A stretch of 34,534 bases of DNA. Origin: Paracamarosporium sp. OC-R06-R3 (lineage: Eukaryota > Ascomycota > Dothideomycetes > Pleosporales > Didymosphaeriaceae). The position numbers and the translations under genes are program-made. The notes under the pieces are model-generated. The model did not search any database and was not told the DNA's origin. It saw only the letters and a program-made list of their open reading frames with translations. Location: NCBI GenBank assembly GCA_019828545.1, contig JACVRA010000716.1, forward strand, positions 1-34,534, in the 5' to 3' direction. Every line of letters starts with the position of its first letter. The stretch's first letter is position 1. Shown here piece after piece: positions 10,408 through 19,774 of this stretch.

Positions 10408-11150
10408 CTAGTATGATGACGTCAGTTTACATTCCACGTGCATCAGCATTACCCAAGATCTCAAGCTCTCCAAAGGTTGGAGACACTTAAAAGCGGAAAT
10501 AACAGAATTGTAAATAACGACGCATAGCCCACGGCTTATGAGAGAAGAAGTTGCAGGTTGAGAGGAAGCAATAGTAAGAAGCTGCTCGGTCACTTGAGCA
10601 GCTGAAGCATTTTCATCAGGAGATATCGTACAATTCTTGAAATCCTGAGCCGATCTAATCAATCACTCTGTAAAATTTCTATGGCTCGTTTGGATGCCTT
10701 CAGCCCACGCCAAAAGTCTCCTAGCGCATCTATCTACGTGCACATTGCCATAAGCATTCCATCTTCCTTTTGCAACAGTCTGGACATCCCGAAGGACATA
10801 CCACATGTGGGTTGAAAGGTGATCCTCTCGTGTCCACACTATCATCTTCGTCCCAGTTTCGCTACACACCGGCTTTTGTCTTGAAATGCCGCACACAAGA
10901 ATAGCCGCAAAGAGGAATGTTTCATGTCGTCGATGCCTCAACACAGACAGGGCTTGCAACGCAGCCGTGACAGGTCCGTCGAGAGATCTATGGCAAGCGT
11001 ACGCCTCCCGAAAATGAAGACCTATATGTTCATAGCAGCAATTATCTCCTAATCTAACCTGCTTCTGTGTGAAATAAGCTAGGGATCCATATCGTATCGT
11101 ACAGGGAATACAAGGTATAATATAAAAGGGTAAAGCACAGTATCGCGGGC
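10408..11150 (-). other. Possible degraded coding region, family unknown
   Basis: Reading the minus strand from about 11150 to 10663 gives one open frame of some 160 codons with a protein-like composition (for example HFREAYACHRSLDGPVTAAL and RHETFLFAAILVC), but no ATG near its beginning. A second frame continues from 10662 to 10408 after a stop at the junction. The helix-rich pattern, with a block like LxALSxLRxxRHE and WYVLRDVQTVAKG, vaguely recalls the C-terminal half of short fungal zinc-cluster transcription factors. I cannot defend that assignment, and no Zn2Cys6 motif is present. It may be a decayed gene or chance. Confidence 0.25.
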
Positions 11151-11436
11151 GGTGACTTTCCCTAAAACGGCTAGCGTCTACTAGTGTCTTAGCAACAGTC
11201 CGTATCTTGTAGGGCCTGCCTAGCCTTAGGTTACTTACTCCTCATAGCAGTAGTTTAGACATTTAACTAGGTAATAAAATTCGTTAAAACTTTTCCCCAG
11301 ATTAGATTGCGTACCTTCACAAGAAAAATTAGGCGTATGAAATTTTACTTCACTCAACCTGTATCGGCGCAGGTAATCAAGACTCCGGATTCGGTGTGAC
11401 TCGATGCAGAGGCATATGGGAGTGCGTGTAGAGAAA

Positions 11437-11494
11437 NNNNNNNNNNNNNNNNNNNNNNNNNNNNNNNNNNNNNNNNNNNNNNNNNNNNNNNNNN
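11437..11494. other. Assembly gap (58 N)
   Basis: Fifty-eight undetermined bases. The true length of missing sequence is not known, so any gene crossing this point would be cut, and distances across it should not be trusted. Confidence 0.99.
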
Positions 11495-11782
11495 ATATGA
11501 TCAGTGAGTCCCAAGCCTCGTTACACAACCCTTTTAGGGTTAGTTTAGGAAAAAGCTCTACTATATGCAGTGAGACTGCAGATACATGGGACCATGCAGT
11601 CAGATATCAAATATAGGAAGGTGAATGGTTCTTCTGTCGCATAAGCGCACTGTCCGGCGTTCATCCCAACCACGCCGCGAAATTAAAACTGTAATAAAGC
11701 CATTCGTACATGCAGAATCCTTGATAGTGCGTGGGCTGACACCGGTAATCTTGGGTTATTCTGTGCAATGTTGATATTGCAG

Positions 11783-11968
11783 TCAGAATGATTCGTCGCT
11801 AGACCACCTCCATTGGCAAGCCACCAGCTCCTCGAATGGGATAGTTGACACGTTTAGCAGACTATATGCAGTGTGCCTCGCACCGTCTTCCAATGAACCT
11901 AATGCAGGTGTGATAATTTTGCCGTTACTGCCGAGTCCCTTGGTTTGGATGACGACTGGATCCAACAT
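11783..11968 (-). other. Short open frame divergent from the FAD oxidase
   Basis: A 61-codon frame with an ATG at 11968, containing GSNGKIITPALGSLEDGARH and ending in ACQWRWSSDESF. The composition is protein-like, but I recognise no family and see no splice partner. It begins only 68 bases from the ATG of the FAD oxidase on the opposite strand, so it would share that promoter. It may be a fragment of a former gene. Confidence 0.2.
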
Positions 11969-12029
11969 TCATAAATCACTCCTTCTGTTCATTACTCCTT
12001 TCCCTCTCTTTTCGATCTTGTCGACTAGC

Positions 12030-12047
12030 ATGAATTATGGATACTGA
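12030..12047 (+). promoter_or_regulatory. Upstream ORF overlapping the FAD-oxidase start
   Basis: An ATG at 12030 opens a five-codon frame (MNYGY) ending in TGA at 12045-12047. It overlaps the main ATG at 12037 in another frame. Because it is the first AUG after a CT-rich leader (about 11985-12020), scanning ribosomes would meet it before the main start, so it could reduce translation. This assumes transcription begins upstream of 12030, which is not shown by the sequence. Confidence 0.4.
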
Positions 12048-13540
12048 CGACCTATTTCTGCGTGAGCAGATTAATGCGGCAGGGTTGCAGGAGTTGGTCA
12101 TATTTCCTGAGTCCGATGCATACGCTGCCCGCGAGGCTTCTTATTGGGCCGGAAACGCTCCGTTACACCCCAACTGCATCATCCAGCCACGCACAACGAA
12201 CGATGTAGCTATTGTAATTAAGGCTCTCGGACGATTTGATGGACCTGTCGCGCTTCGAAGTGGTGGCCATACTCAGTGGACAGGCTCTAACGATGTCAAC
12301 AACGGTGTTACAATTGACCTGGGCCAGATGAGGAATGTGACTTACGACGCCCAGTCCAAACTTGCCTCCATTCAACCTGGCCAGCGCTGGGGTGACGTCT
12401 ACTTGGAGCTTTTAAAATACGATGTCTGTGTTACTGGCGGTCGTGATGGAAACGTGGGAGTCGGAGGGTTCCTGACCGGTGGTGGTAACTCATACTATAC
12501 AGGACTCCATGGTTGGGCTTGCGATAATGTTGCAAACTTTGAAGTCGTACTTGCTAACGGGGATATTGTCAATGCAAACGCCACTTCACACTCTGATCTC
12601 TGGACTGCTCTGAAGGGCGGTTCAGGAAATTTCGGCATTGTGACACGGTTCGACATGTACACATTCCCGGCTAGAGACCTATGGGGTGGAATGCGAGCTT
12701 CGATTAGGAAAGAGGGAGATGCGCTTGCGCAGACGATGGTTGACTTCACAAACAACAACGAGAAGAATCCCGAAGATGCATTCATTATCAACTACACCTT
12801 CAATCCCAAATCATCGTCCGATGTTCTTGTTGCCTACGTTATAGTTAATACTCATGGTGTGGCCAATGCATCGGCCTTCGATAGGATTCTAGAAGTACCA
12901 GCTATTATCGAAGATGTCAAGAAAAGAACCATCCGAAACATGGCTAACAGTTACCTACTTCCAAGCCGGCAACAGTAGGTGTACCCTAGGCTGTCACTTT
13001 TCTGTGCATTCTACATTTCATTCAACTAACTAAATCAGGCAAGTTTGGTTCACGCTTAGCTTTAAGAATGACATTAGAGTTATCCGAAAGGCGGCTGAAT
13101 TGCACGACAAGCTAGTTAAAGAACTCAAAGAGTTGATCCCCGCTGGTGATTTTTCCACCCAGTGTCTTTTCCAGCCAGTCCCGACTCTCTTCACGAAACA
13201 CTCTGTCCAGCGGAGAGGCAATATGCTGGGTCTAGACAAAGTCAAAGACAATTCACTGTTGTGGCTAATAACTGGTGCCTCCGAGACTCCCCAACAACAA
13301 GAGATTATGCGAGAAAAGCTAACGGCGCTTACTTCCACCCTCGACCGATTTGCACAATCTGAAACACTCAAAATCGATTGGCAGTATTTGAATTATGTCG
13401 ATCAAACGCAAAACCCTTTGGCGAGCTACGGACAAGAAAATATTGACTTTATCAGGAAAGTCGCGAAAAGATATGACCCATCGGGCTTGTTTCAAAAGAA
13501 GCTGGTAACAGGTTGGAAGATTTCTAGAGTCTCTGAATAA
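12037..13540 (+). CDS. FAD-linked oxidase, berberine-bridge enzyme type (AA7/PCMH fold)
   Basis: Two exons, 12037-12974 and 13039-13540, giving 479 residues. The intron (donor GTAGGT, acceptor CAG after CTAAC) removes an in-frame TAG and joins SRQ to QVWFTLSFKND. The FAD domain shows PRTTNDVAIVIK, then RSGGHT with H78 placed for covalent histidyl-FAD, VGVGGFLTGGGNSYY (140-154), GWACDNVANFEVVLANG and LKGGSGNFGIVTRFD. The C-terminus has the BBE ending RYDPSGLFQ. The second covalent anchor, a cysteine just before the VGVGG loop in bicovalent members, is absent (RDGN), so flavin is probably held by one bond. No signal peptide is seen, unlike many secreted members, so the enzyme is likely intracellular. 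Such oxidases close rings or oxidise alcohols in secondary pathways; the substrate is unknown. A short uORF overlaps its start. Confidence 0.92.
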
Positions 13541-14093
13541 TACGAAAGAGATACTTTTGGATATGACTTGATATTATGTGTGGAACGAACAATTTGGAAT
13601 AAAGTGGATGGTTTTGCGCATGTAAGCGCATATATGATGTTTCGGGACTGATCTGGTCACGATGAACGGGGTATATCTTAGGTTAGGTATTCACAGTCTC
13701 ATCGAAACATCCGTGTAAAGCTTGAATGTGATCTGTTCGTGACTCATTCGTCGAAAAGCGACGTGCGCCCACCTTCTCATGGCTAATCTAACAATAGAGT
13801 TTCTTTGTGGTACTGCAATATCCAGATGCTGAACGATTCTCAATTTGAGCCGAAATATTCGTGCAATCTACGTGTAGTCTAGAATTCGCTTTAGGGGAAC
13901 TGCTGTCGGACAAGGATTTCGGACCGGTTGGCTGTAGTGGCACAACCAGGCAATTGGGCATGAGTGTCTGCCTCACCTAATAGCTATTGAGACCTTGAGC
14001 CTTGTGGCTTAGCGCGACCGCGGCACGTTCACTCAGGGTAATATATCTTGCGGCTTTCCGCCAAGAATAGTTTCATGTGTTCAATGCAAAATC
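13541..14093. other. Intergenic region
   Basis: About 550 bases between the FAD oxidase and the broken dehydrogenase. I see no gene or repeat in it; open frames are short and without family resemblance. Confidence 0.5.
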
Positions 14094-14869
14094 ATGGCGG
14101 AAAATATCACTGTCTTGATAACCGGACTGAACCGAGGTATTTCTATGCTGCTAAGCATAGGTGACATAGAAGCTGATCTCTTTAGGGATTGACTGCGCAC
14201 TGCTCGAGCTATACGTTGGTCAAACTAATACCATCGTTGTCGCTGGCGTTCGAAATCCCGCCACCCAAATATCTCAGGGATTAAGAGACATACCTACCGC
14301 GCAAGGCAGCAGTCTCGTGCTCGTACAAATTGACAGTGCTGTCGACGAAGATGCCCACACAGCTATCACTGAGATCCAATTCACTCATGGCATTAATCAT
14401 TTGGATGTAGTAATTGCCAATGTATGGGCGAACATCCTGGGTCGGTTTCGGCAACCTTTCCGATAACGTCCGGAACCGTTTGAACGTTAACATCAGAGGC
14501 GTCCTGGCTTTGTTTCAAGCAACGGAGTACTTGTTACGGAGATCCAATGATCCTAAGTATTTCACTATGTCTACAAATTTGGGGAGTCTTGGGATCATGG
14601 AATATGCTCCTTGGCCTTGATATCCCTACGGGATATCGAAAGCCGCACTCAACTATTTGACTCGCAATACCCATTTCGAGAATGAGTGGTTGACAGCGGT
14701 CGTGCTCAGTCCGGGCTGGGTACAGACAGATATCGGTCAGTGTGCAGCGGACGTAGTAGGCCTCGGGGTCGCTCCTCCAAAGCTGGAAGATAGCGTAAGA
14801 GGTCTCATACAAGTTATAAGTAAAGAGATTCTACATGAGAATGGTGAAGGTCCGATTTATTCTAATTGA
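14094..14869 (+). pseudogene. Broken short-chain dehydrogenase/reductase (SDR)
   Basis: Starts well with an ATG at 14094 and a good intron (14137-14185), giving ITVLITGLNRGID, the cofactor loop of classical SDRs (TGxxxGIG, here GID), then VVAGVRNP and LDVVIANVW, where ANAG is expected. Between about 14418 and 14462 the frame shifts, and the family blocks NVRNRLNVNIRGVLALFQ and FTMSTNLGS continue in another frame. That frame is then cut by TGA at 14618-14620, just before the catalytic YGISK and the late motif SPGWVQTDIG. No GT..AG pair can remove the shift without also removing conserved residues. The relatives are fungal ketoreductase-like SDRs about 250 residues long. It was probably once part of the neighbouring metabolic set and is now dead, unless the shift is a sequencing error. 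Confidence 0.82.
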
Positions 14870-14910
14870 AACGTAAATCGACCAAGCCTCCCATGACGCG
14901 ACTTCGGGAA

Positions 14911-15027
14911 CGTTCATGTCATATATTCTAAAGATAGTTCCATGGTAGGGCCGCTCTGAGAACACCTTCACAAGGCTTCATAGGAAACCTGAAAGACGCC
15001 TATAGAATATCTATTGTGCCGTATTGT
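14911..15027 (+). repeat. Degenerate dispersed repeat, copy A
   Basis: This stretch aligns by eye with 16441-16557 in the same orientation and almost without gaps. Shared blocks include AGTTCCATGG, ACACYTTCACAAKGCTTCA and RAATMTCTATT. Similarity is roughly two bases in three overall and higher in the blocks. It lies just after the broken dehydrogenase. It could be an old small transposon (MITE-like) or the edge of a larger element; no terminal inverted repeats are evident. Confidence 0.5.
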
Positions 15028-15205
15028 AGAGGATTGTAGATGGACTTGATTTAGTGTGAGGGTTTCAATATATAAAGATGGTTTTTATAAGTGATGCACT
15101 TGAAGATACTAAGAGAGCAATATTAAAGCTAACCTAGACACACCTACAGTCCACATAATTGCATGATAATGTTAAACATTAAAGTAGCGCACCAGCCTTA
15201 AGCTG

Positions 15206-15971
15206 TCACGCATTCGCAAGAGCAGGGACTTTAGCAGCCCACTTACACGCCTCCAACTCCTCCAGAACCCACTCAGCAAGGCCTTTCCTCTCTAACTGCA
15301 CGCCGACATCGCCTACCATCCCGGCCTTAACCGGCTTAGCTTCTCCATCCTTCAACATTGGCACCCGAAACACCGTCCAATTCATCTCACTTGGAAGTGT
15401 GACCATCTGAAGCGTCATCGCATTGATTTCGGCGTACGCAGCGTGGACGAATAGATAAACAAACAATACCATGAGAGAGTAGACGATGGAGAAACGGTCT
15501 TGCGGTGCGGAGTAGGAAGCTGTGCTCACGAACATCGTACGCGTATATGAGTACTTTTGGAGGAGTGGGAGAATAATACGGTAACCGTCGGCGATGGGCT
15601 GTACGCGATTAGCTTGCTGGTGCTTATAGGACGCGAAAGGAAAGTAAGAGATAGAAAGTACCGTTGAGCCTTTCTTCACGTCACCTAGTACAGGTCCGAG
15701 GAAGGATACACACGTTGTTGCGCCACAGGCCACGGCTTTGTCGATGGCTGTAGCGTCGGTGAGCTGGCCCGTGTGGATTGTGACATTGTTTGCGATTTCA
15801 GAGGGTAGTTTGGAGGGATTTCGAACGTAGAGAGTTAGAGTGTGACCGTCTCTAAGAGCGGCGAGAGAGAAATCTTTTCCGGCAGGGCCTTTGTGTGGTT
15901 AGCATGGGAGAGAGATGTTAAATCTTGAACAACGTACTAGTTCCGCCAAGAACGAGTATATGCCGGGGCAT
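15206..15971 (-). CDS. NmrA-like NAD(P)-binding protein (atypical SDR)
   Basis: Three exons on the minus strand: 15971-15938, 15888-15662 and 15598-15206, giving 217 residues. The first exon is only 34 bases and supplies the Rossmann start MPRHILVLGGTSPAGKDF, where families have GGTGxxG. The open frame continues through 15599-15661, but that 63-base piece has GTACTT..ACAG ends and would insert 21 odd residues between LGDVKKGST and PIADGYRIIL; I treat it as an in-frame intron. Such proteins are NmrA/HSCARG-like sensors or reductases that bind NAD(P)H; the SDR tyrosine-lysine pair is not in its usual place. Relation to the neighbouring metabolic genes is possible but unproven. Likely cytosolic. 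Confidence 0.8.
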
Positions 15972-16413
15972 CTTTGAATATTCATAAAACAAAAGCGATC
16001 TATGAATGTTGAGGTTATAATTATGAGATGTGCACGTTGCTTTACGCATAGCGGTCATACAACAAGGCGACTATATGTGCAACCAGACACGGCGCCAAGA
16101 TCTTAGCGCAGGACGAAAGCCCCAATAATTGGAACACGGACAAAATGCGGAGCTGCTTCGAAATTGATCCCACGACTTCCCAGATTACAAATTACAATGT
16201 CTGGGTGGTCTCCGAACCCGGGCGAGACGACCCTCACTGGCTCATCTGCCGTGTTGTGTAAAAACTACTTATCTTCTTGTTTGCTTGAGCTCAGCCCTGC
16301 TACTTCGCTCCTACAAGGCATCAATGGGTATCAATATTTTGTTACATTGTTGGCTGCCTGTCGAAGCTATAAGTCAGATGTGCTTATAATACATTGAGAG
16401 GTATACCATGGAG

Positions 16414-16436
16414 TACGAGCATGCTAAGAACGGCTG
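16414..16436 (+). repeat. 23-base direct repeat, left of the 853-residue gene
   Basis: TACGAGCATGCTAAGAACGG followed by CTG; the second copy at 19383-19405 differs at three positions. The pair lies on both sides of the long gene at 16670-19231, about 3 kb apart, in the same orientation. It directly precedes copy B of the dispersed repeat. Confidence 0.5.
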
Positions 16437-16440
16437 CCAA

Positions 16441-16557
16441 CATTCGCATCATACGATAGATAAGTAGTTCCATGGCCGGATAGGTCTGTCGACACTTTCA
16501 CAATGCTTCAAAGAGCACTTCGAAGTTGTCTACAGAAATCTATTACGTCGTAGTAAT
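16441..16557 (+). repeat. Degenerate dispersed repeat, copy B
   Basis: Second copy of the repeat at 14911-15027, in direct orientation, with the best-kept part at 16466-16520. A weaker third match begins at about 19587 (AGTACCATGG). Together with the 23-base repeat this marks both flanks of the gene at 16670-19231. Confidence 0.5.
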
Positions 16558-16669
16558 CGATCACCACGACCAATATCGGCATGATGATACCTAGCGACGA
16601 CTGACGGCCAGATTCAAAAGGAAGCTCACTAAGTTAAAAAAGAAGGTCGTTACTGGCCAGTTACAGTTC

Positions 16670-19231
16670 CTATTCCTTCTTCTTGACGAACATACCACCC
16701 TCCCACCCATAAGCTTTATACAGCCTCCTCCCAATCCTTCTTGCAACCACATACCTGAGTTTTCCACTTGGATGCGGTTCGTGGAATTGGATGCCTCGCT
16801 CCACATCGAGGTCTGTAGGCACAAACTGCCATACACTTCCATATAGCTTCTCTACTTGGAAACCAGTCGATGCCATAGCATATAGGAAATCTGTCCAAGC
16901 AATTTCCCCAGGAGTCGCAGAGAGCGATGGCGTGTAGAAAAGTGCGCGGAATACTTTGAATGCACGGGAATCGAGGTGAAATGTGGGCTGAAGATCTAAC
17001 TGCGGAGATAAGTCTTGCATATCCGCTATTAGAGCGTCTGCTGCAGGTTTGCGCCGTGTCTTAGTCTTTGTGGTTGGAGCATGTGATGTGGAATTCCGGT
17101 CGAGAGTACTTTCTGTACGTTGCTGAAGGTCAAAGTATAATTCTGAAAGGGGCTTCGTGATGATCGTGGCCTCGGATTGCGCCTCTGGTTTCTTCTGATA
17201 CGTGGGTTCCACCCATTGGGCGGTTCGTGCTAAGATTCTAGACTGTGATAACAACTGGAACAACGCCGTCTCTTCGAGCTCTGTGCCATATTGATCACGC
17301 ATGTTCTGATCGACAGTTGCCCAGAATTGGTCGAGATTTTCCTCGGCGGACCGCATCGCTTCCACATTCTCTTGTGTCCGACGCTTGTCGACGGGATGGT
17401 GGAACTTCCGTCCTTCGGGCTGGCCAAGGTGTACAATCTTCGTCTTTCTGGGTCCATCTATAGCGGCCGCGAGCATGTGCCAATTCCTCGTGGTCTGGGC
17501 AAACTCCCCTTGGATTTGCTTTTCTCTGTCGGCCAGTAACATTTCGAAGGTCTTCGCCCATGGCTGAAAGCTTTCAAGCTGTCTCAAGCCCTCGGTAAGG
17601 ATAGAGAGGTCACCAATTACATTGGCAATGAACGAGGAAATCATCTGATTCGCAGTATCTTCACTTTGAATAAGACGCTCGAGCTCATCCACAACATTTG
17701 TCATTCCAATGAAGAACAGAGTATTTTCGTCTTCCATGAGGGTCTGTAGTAACCAAAAGAATTCTGCTTGTATCTTATCGAGCTTGATTCCAGGTTTAGG
17801 TTGCACCTTAATCCTCGGCATGTTTGCATCTCTCAGTGGGCTCCGCACAAAGTGGGCACGTAAAGGTGGAGAGGCATGCACGTGCAGTTTGAGTCGCCCA
17901 ATTGGGCCTTTGGCGGCTTGTTTCAAATAGTGTTTAAACTTGAGTATGGCATCCAAAAAGTCTTCCGGGAGATCTCCATCTGGTCGAATGTTGCTTGCAT
18001 GTTCGGTCCAGAGTGTCTGGAGTTTCTCAACCTGCGCATGCAGCTCGCTCCACATCTCGAGTGATTCGTGGGCATCCGCAACCACATTTCCGATAACTTG
18101 ATGCCAGAGAACATCTTCGTGTCCTGAAGTTAAGCATGGATGAATGTGTCCGTGCGTGTCCTTGAGCATTTCTTGCCGGTGCTCTCTGTTCTCGAGGATT
18201 GTGTCTGCGAAATATCCGGGATCCTCACGTAACTCCCAGATATGATCTTCTGCTGCTGACTTCCTGGCTGCAATGAGAGAAACAAGCCGTGCTAAATCCA
18301 TGTTCGCGGGCAGCCTATATGGCGTTTCCCTTGCCATGACTACGAGCGAAGCGAAACCATCGGTTATGTGGGGCGACAGGACCATCGGTGGCTGAATCAC
18401 ATACTTATCGCTCGAAAGATCTTCGAACGGAATGTCGTGCATTATGCGCTTACAACATTCCACCAGAAAACGATAGAGGCGTTCTTGTATCTCAAGGACC
18501 ACAAGTCCATGTCCAGGGAGCATTCCCTTACCGGATAACGTCCACCTAAAAGCATCATCATTATCTTCCCAAGAGATGAGTTCTCCATACTCAACTGGGG
18601 TTCTGCGATTAGTGAACATCATAGTGTGCATATTAAGAAATGCGGGTACGATAGCTTTAGTAACGAGTCCGAGTTGAATGGCTTCGCTATCCGCGAACGC
18701 AAAACTGTCTGGCGTATTGCGAGCGCGTGAATGTAGTAAGAGCGGAAAAATCTTTTGCTTAGAGAGGTCTTCAAGATTGATATACGGCCACAGATATGCT
18801 TCACGATACTTAGTGCCAGCGTCTCTCTTTTGCTGAGCTTCCTTCTTCAAAGCTTGAAAGTCTGGTCGATGAGTAACAGCCATGTTGGGCCATGCTGACA
18901 GCAATATTGCATGCTTTTGCTTCTTAGTCTTCTTCGTCCAGCGTTTTTGAATAGTGGATTCGTGTCGATCTAGGATAGCCCTCAACAGCTCGAAGTTTTT
19001 GAATATTTGAAGAGAATGTTGTGTAGCCTGTCTCTTCGTATGATCTGCAGAGATCAACTCAGGAATCCGTATGTTCGATCCAGGACCGCCAATGCCGAGT
19101 GCACGGAATGCCTCCCACGGATTATTCCAATCGATGTACGAAAGGTCGTTGTCAGAAGGATTGTCCGTGGGCTCGGGGTTGAAAGGGTCAAAGTGAGAAT
19201 TGACGACAGGTGAGGCGGGTGAGGGAGGCAT
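16670..19231 (-). CDS. Large fungal protein of unknown function with HicA-like C-terminus
   Basis: One uninterrupted exon of 853 codons from an ATG at 19231. It belongs to a family often labelled ipa protein in ascomycete genomes, whose function is unknown. The N-terminus is proline-rich and acidic (DWNNPWEAF at ~35). A basic helical stretch (RWTKKTKKQKHAILLSAWPNM, ~97-117) and a long alpha-helical middle follow. Residues ~785-853 have the order WTDFLYAMASTGF, GSVWQF, FHEPHPSGKL and ARRIGRRL, which resembles the small HicA double-stranded-RNA-binding fold (hydrophobic helix, GS-turn, beta strands, histidine before the last strand, final helix). That likeness is my inference. No signal peptide or membrane helix. 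Degenerate repeats on both sides suggest an accessory locus. Confidence 0.85.
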   Translation of the reverse strand: MPPSPASPVVNSHFDPFNPEPTDNPSDNDLSYIDWNNPWEAFRALGIGGPGSNIRIPELISADHTKRQATQHSLQIFKNFELLRAILDRHESTIQKRWTKKTKKQKHAILLSAWPNMAVTHRPDFQALKKEAQQKRDAGTKYREAYLWPYINLEDLSKQKIFPLLLHSRARNTPDSFAFADSEAIQLGLVTKAIVPAFLNMHTMMFTNRRTPVEYGELISWEDNDDAFRWTLSGKGMLPGHGLVVLEIQERLYRFLVECCKRIMHDIPFEDLSSDKYVIQPPMVLSPHITDGFASLVVMARETPYRLPANMDLARLVSLIAARKSAAEDHIWELREDPGYFADTILENREHRQEMLKDTHGHIHPCLTSGHEDVLWHQVIGNVVADAHESLEMWSELHAQVEKLQTLWTEHASNIRPDGDLPEDFLDAILKFKHYLKQAAKGPIGRLKLHVHASPPLRAHFVRSPLRDANMPRIKVQPKPGIKLDKIQAEFFWLLQTLMEDENTLFFIGMTNVVDELERLIQSEDTANQMISSFIANVIGDLSILTEGLRQLESFQPWAKTFEMLLADREKQIQGEFAQTTRNWHMLAAAIDGPRKTKIVHLGQPEGRKFHHPVDKRRTQENVEAMRSAEENLDQFWATVDQNMRDQYGTELEETALFQLLSQSRILARTAQWVEPTYQKKPEAQSEATIITKPLSELYFDLQQRTESTLDRNSTSHAPTTKTKTRRKPAADALIADMQDLSPQLDLQPTFHLDSRAFKVFRALFYTPSLSATPGEIAWTDFLYAMASTGFQVEKLYGSVWQFVPTDLDVERGIQFHEPHPSGKLRYVVARRIGRRLYKAYGWEGGMFVKKKE

Positions 19232-19774
19232 GTTTATGCTCTAAACATTAGTCTTACGAATGGAATGAGGGTATGGAGGGAATATAATGAAGGGAGTGGA
19301 GTGCTTATTACGCATTGGCATTCTGCCAAGCCTATTAAACCATGTTGGGTACAGGGCCAGCGTGAACATGCGTATCACACAATACAAGCATGCCAAGAAC
19401 CGCTGTTGCGCGCTCAACGCTAGCGATACTATATCTCGGAAAGGATATTACCACTGCTCACAACGGGTTAGGAATCCCGGCAGGTATATTATTCAGACGC
19501 GCAGCCATGCTGCCTAAAGAAATGGTGTAGAAGACAGCTATGGATGGGCTGTAGGCCAGGATCATGCGCATGAGGCGAAACTAGGAAGTACCATGGAATT
19601 TTCATGGGTTGTCACAACGCCAATCTAGAATCCATTCGGTATTCTATTGAATCTTCAGGAGAAAGGAGCCCCGCACTTTCTAGACGCACCGTCATTATGA
19701 TGAGCCGTCATGCGCTGCTATCATCAAAAACAACCTATTTACGATCTCTATAGACATACTCTACATCTCGATTT
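19232..19774. other. Intergenic region upstream of the 853-residue gene
   Basis: About 540 bases containing the promoter of the minus-strand gene, the second copy of the 23-base repeat (19383-19405), and a weak third match to the dispersed repeat near 19587. No gene is seen. Confidence 0.5.
19383..19405 (+). repeat. 23-base direct repeat, right of the 853-residue gene
   Basis: Matches 16414-16436 at 20 of 23 positions. It lies about 150 bases upstream of the gene's ATG and together with the left copy brackets the gene. Confidence 0.5.

Larger units (their letters stand above)
10233..12029. other. Gene-poor region with an assembly gap
   Basis: About 1.8 kb between the UbiA-type gene and the FAD oxidase. 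It contains weak minus-strand coding traces at 10408-11150 and 11783-11968 and the N gap at 11437-11494, each listed separately. No promoter element stands out except the pyrimidine-rich leader just before 12030. Confidence 0.5.
15972..16669. other. Intergenic region with repeat copies
   Basis: About 700 bases separating the starts and ends of two minus-strand genes. It carries the 23-base repeat at 16414-16436 and copy B of the dispersed repeat at 16441-16557. No gene is seen. Confidence 0.5.

Noticed and set aside
14418..14620. An extra intron that would rescue the broken SDR
   Set aside because: GT..AG pairs here either miss phase or remove conserved blocks (NVNIRG or the YGISK site), so a frameshift plus nonsense codon is the simpler reading.
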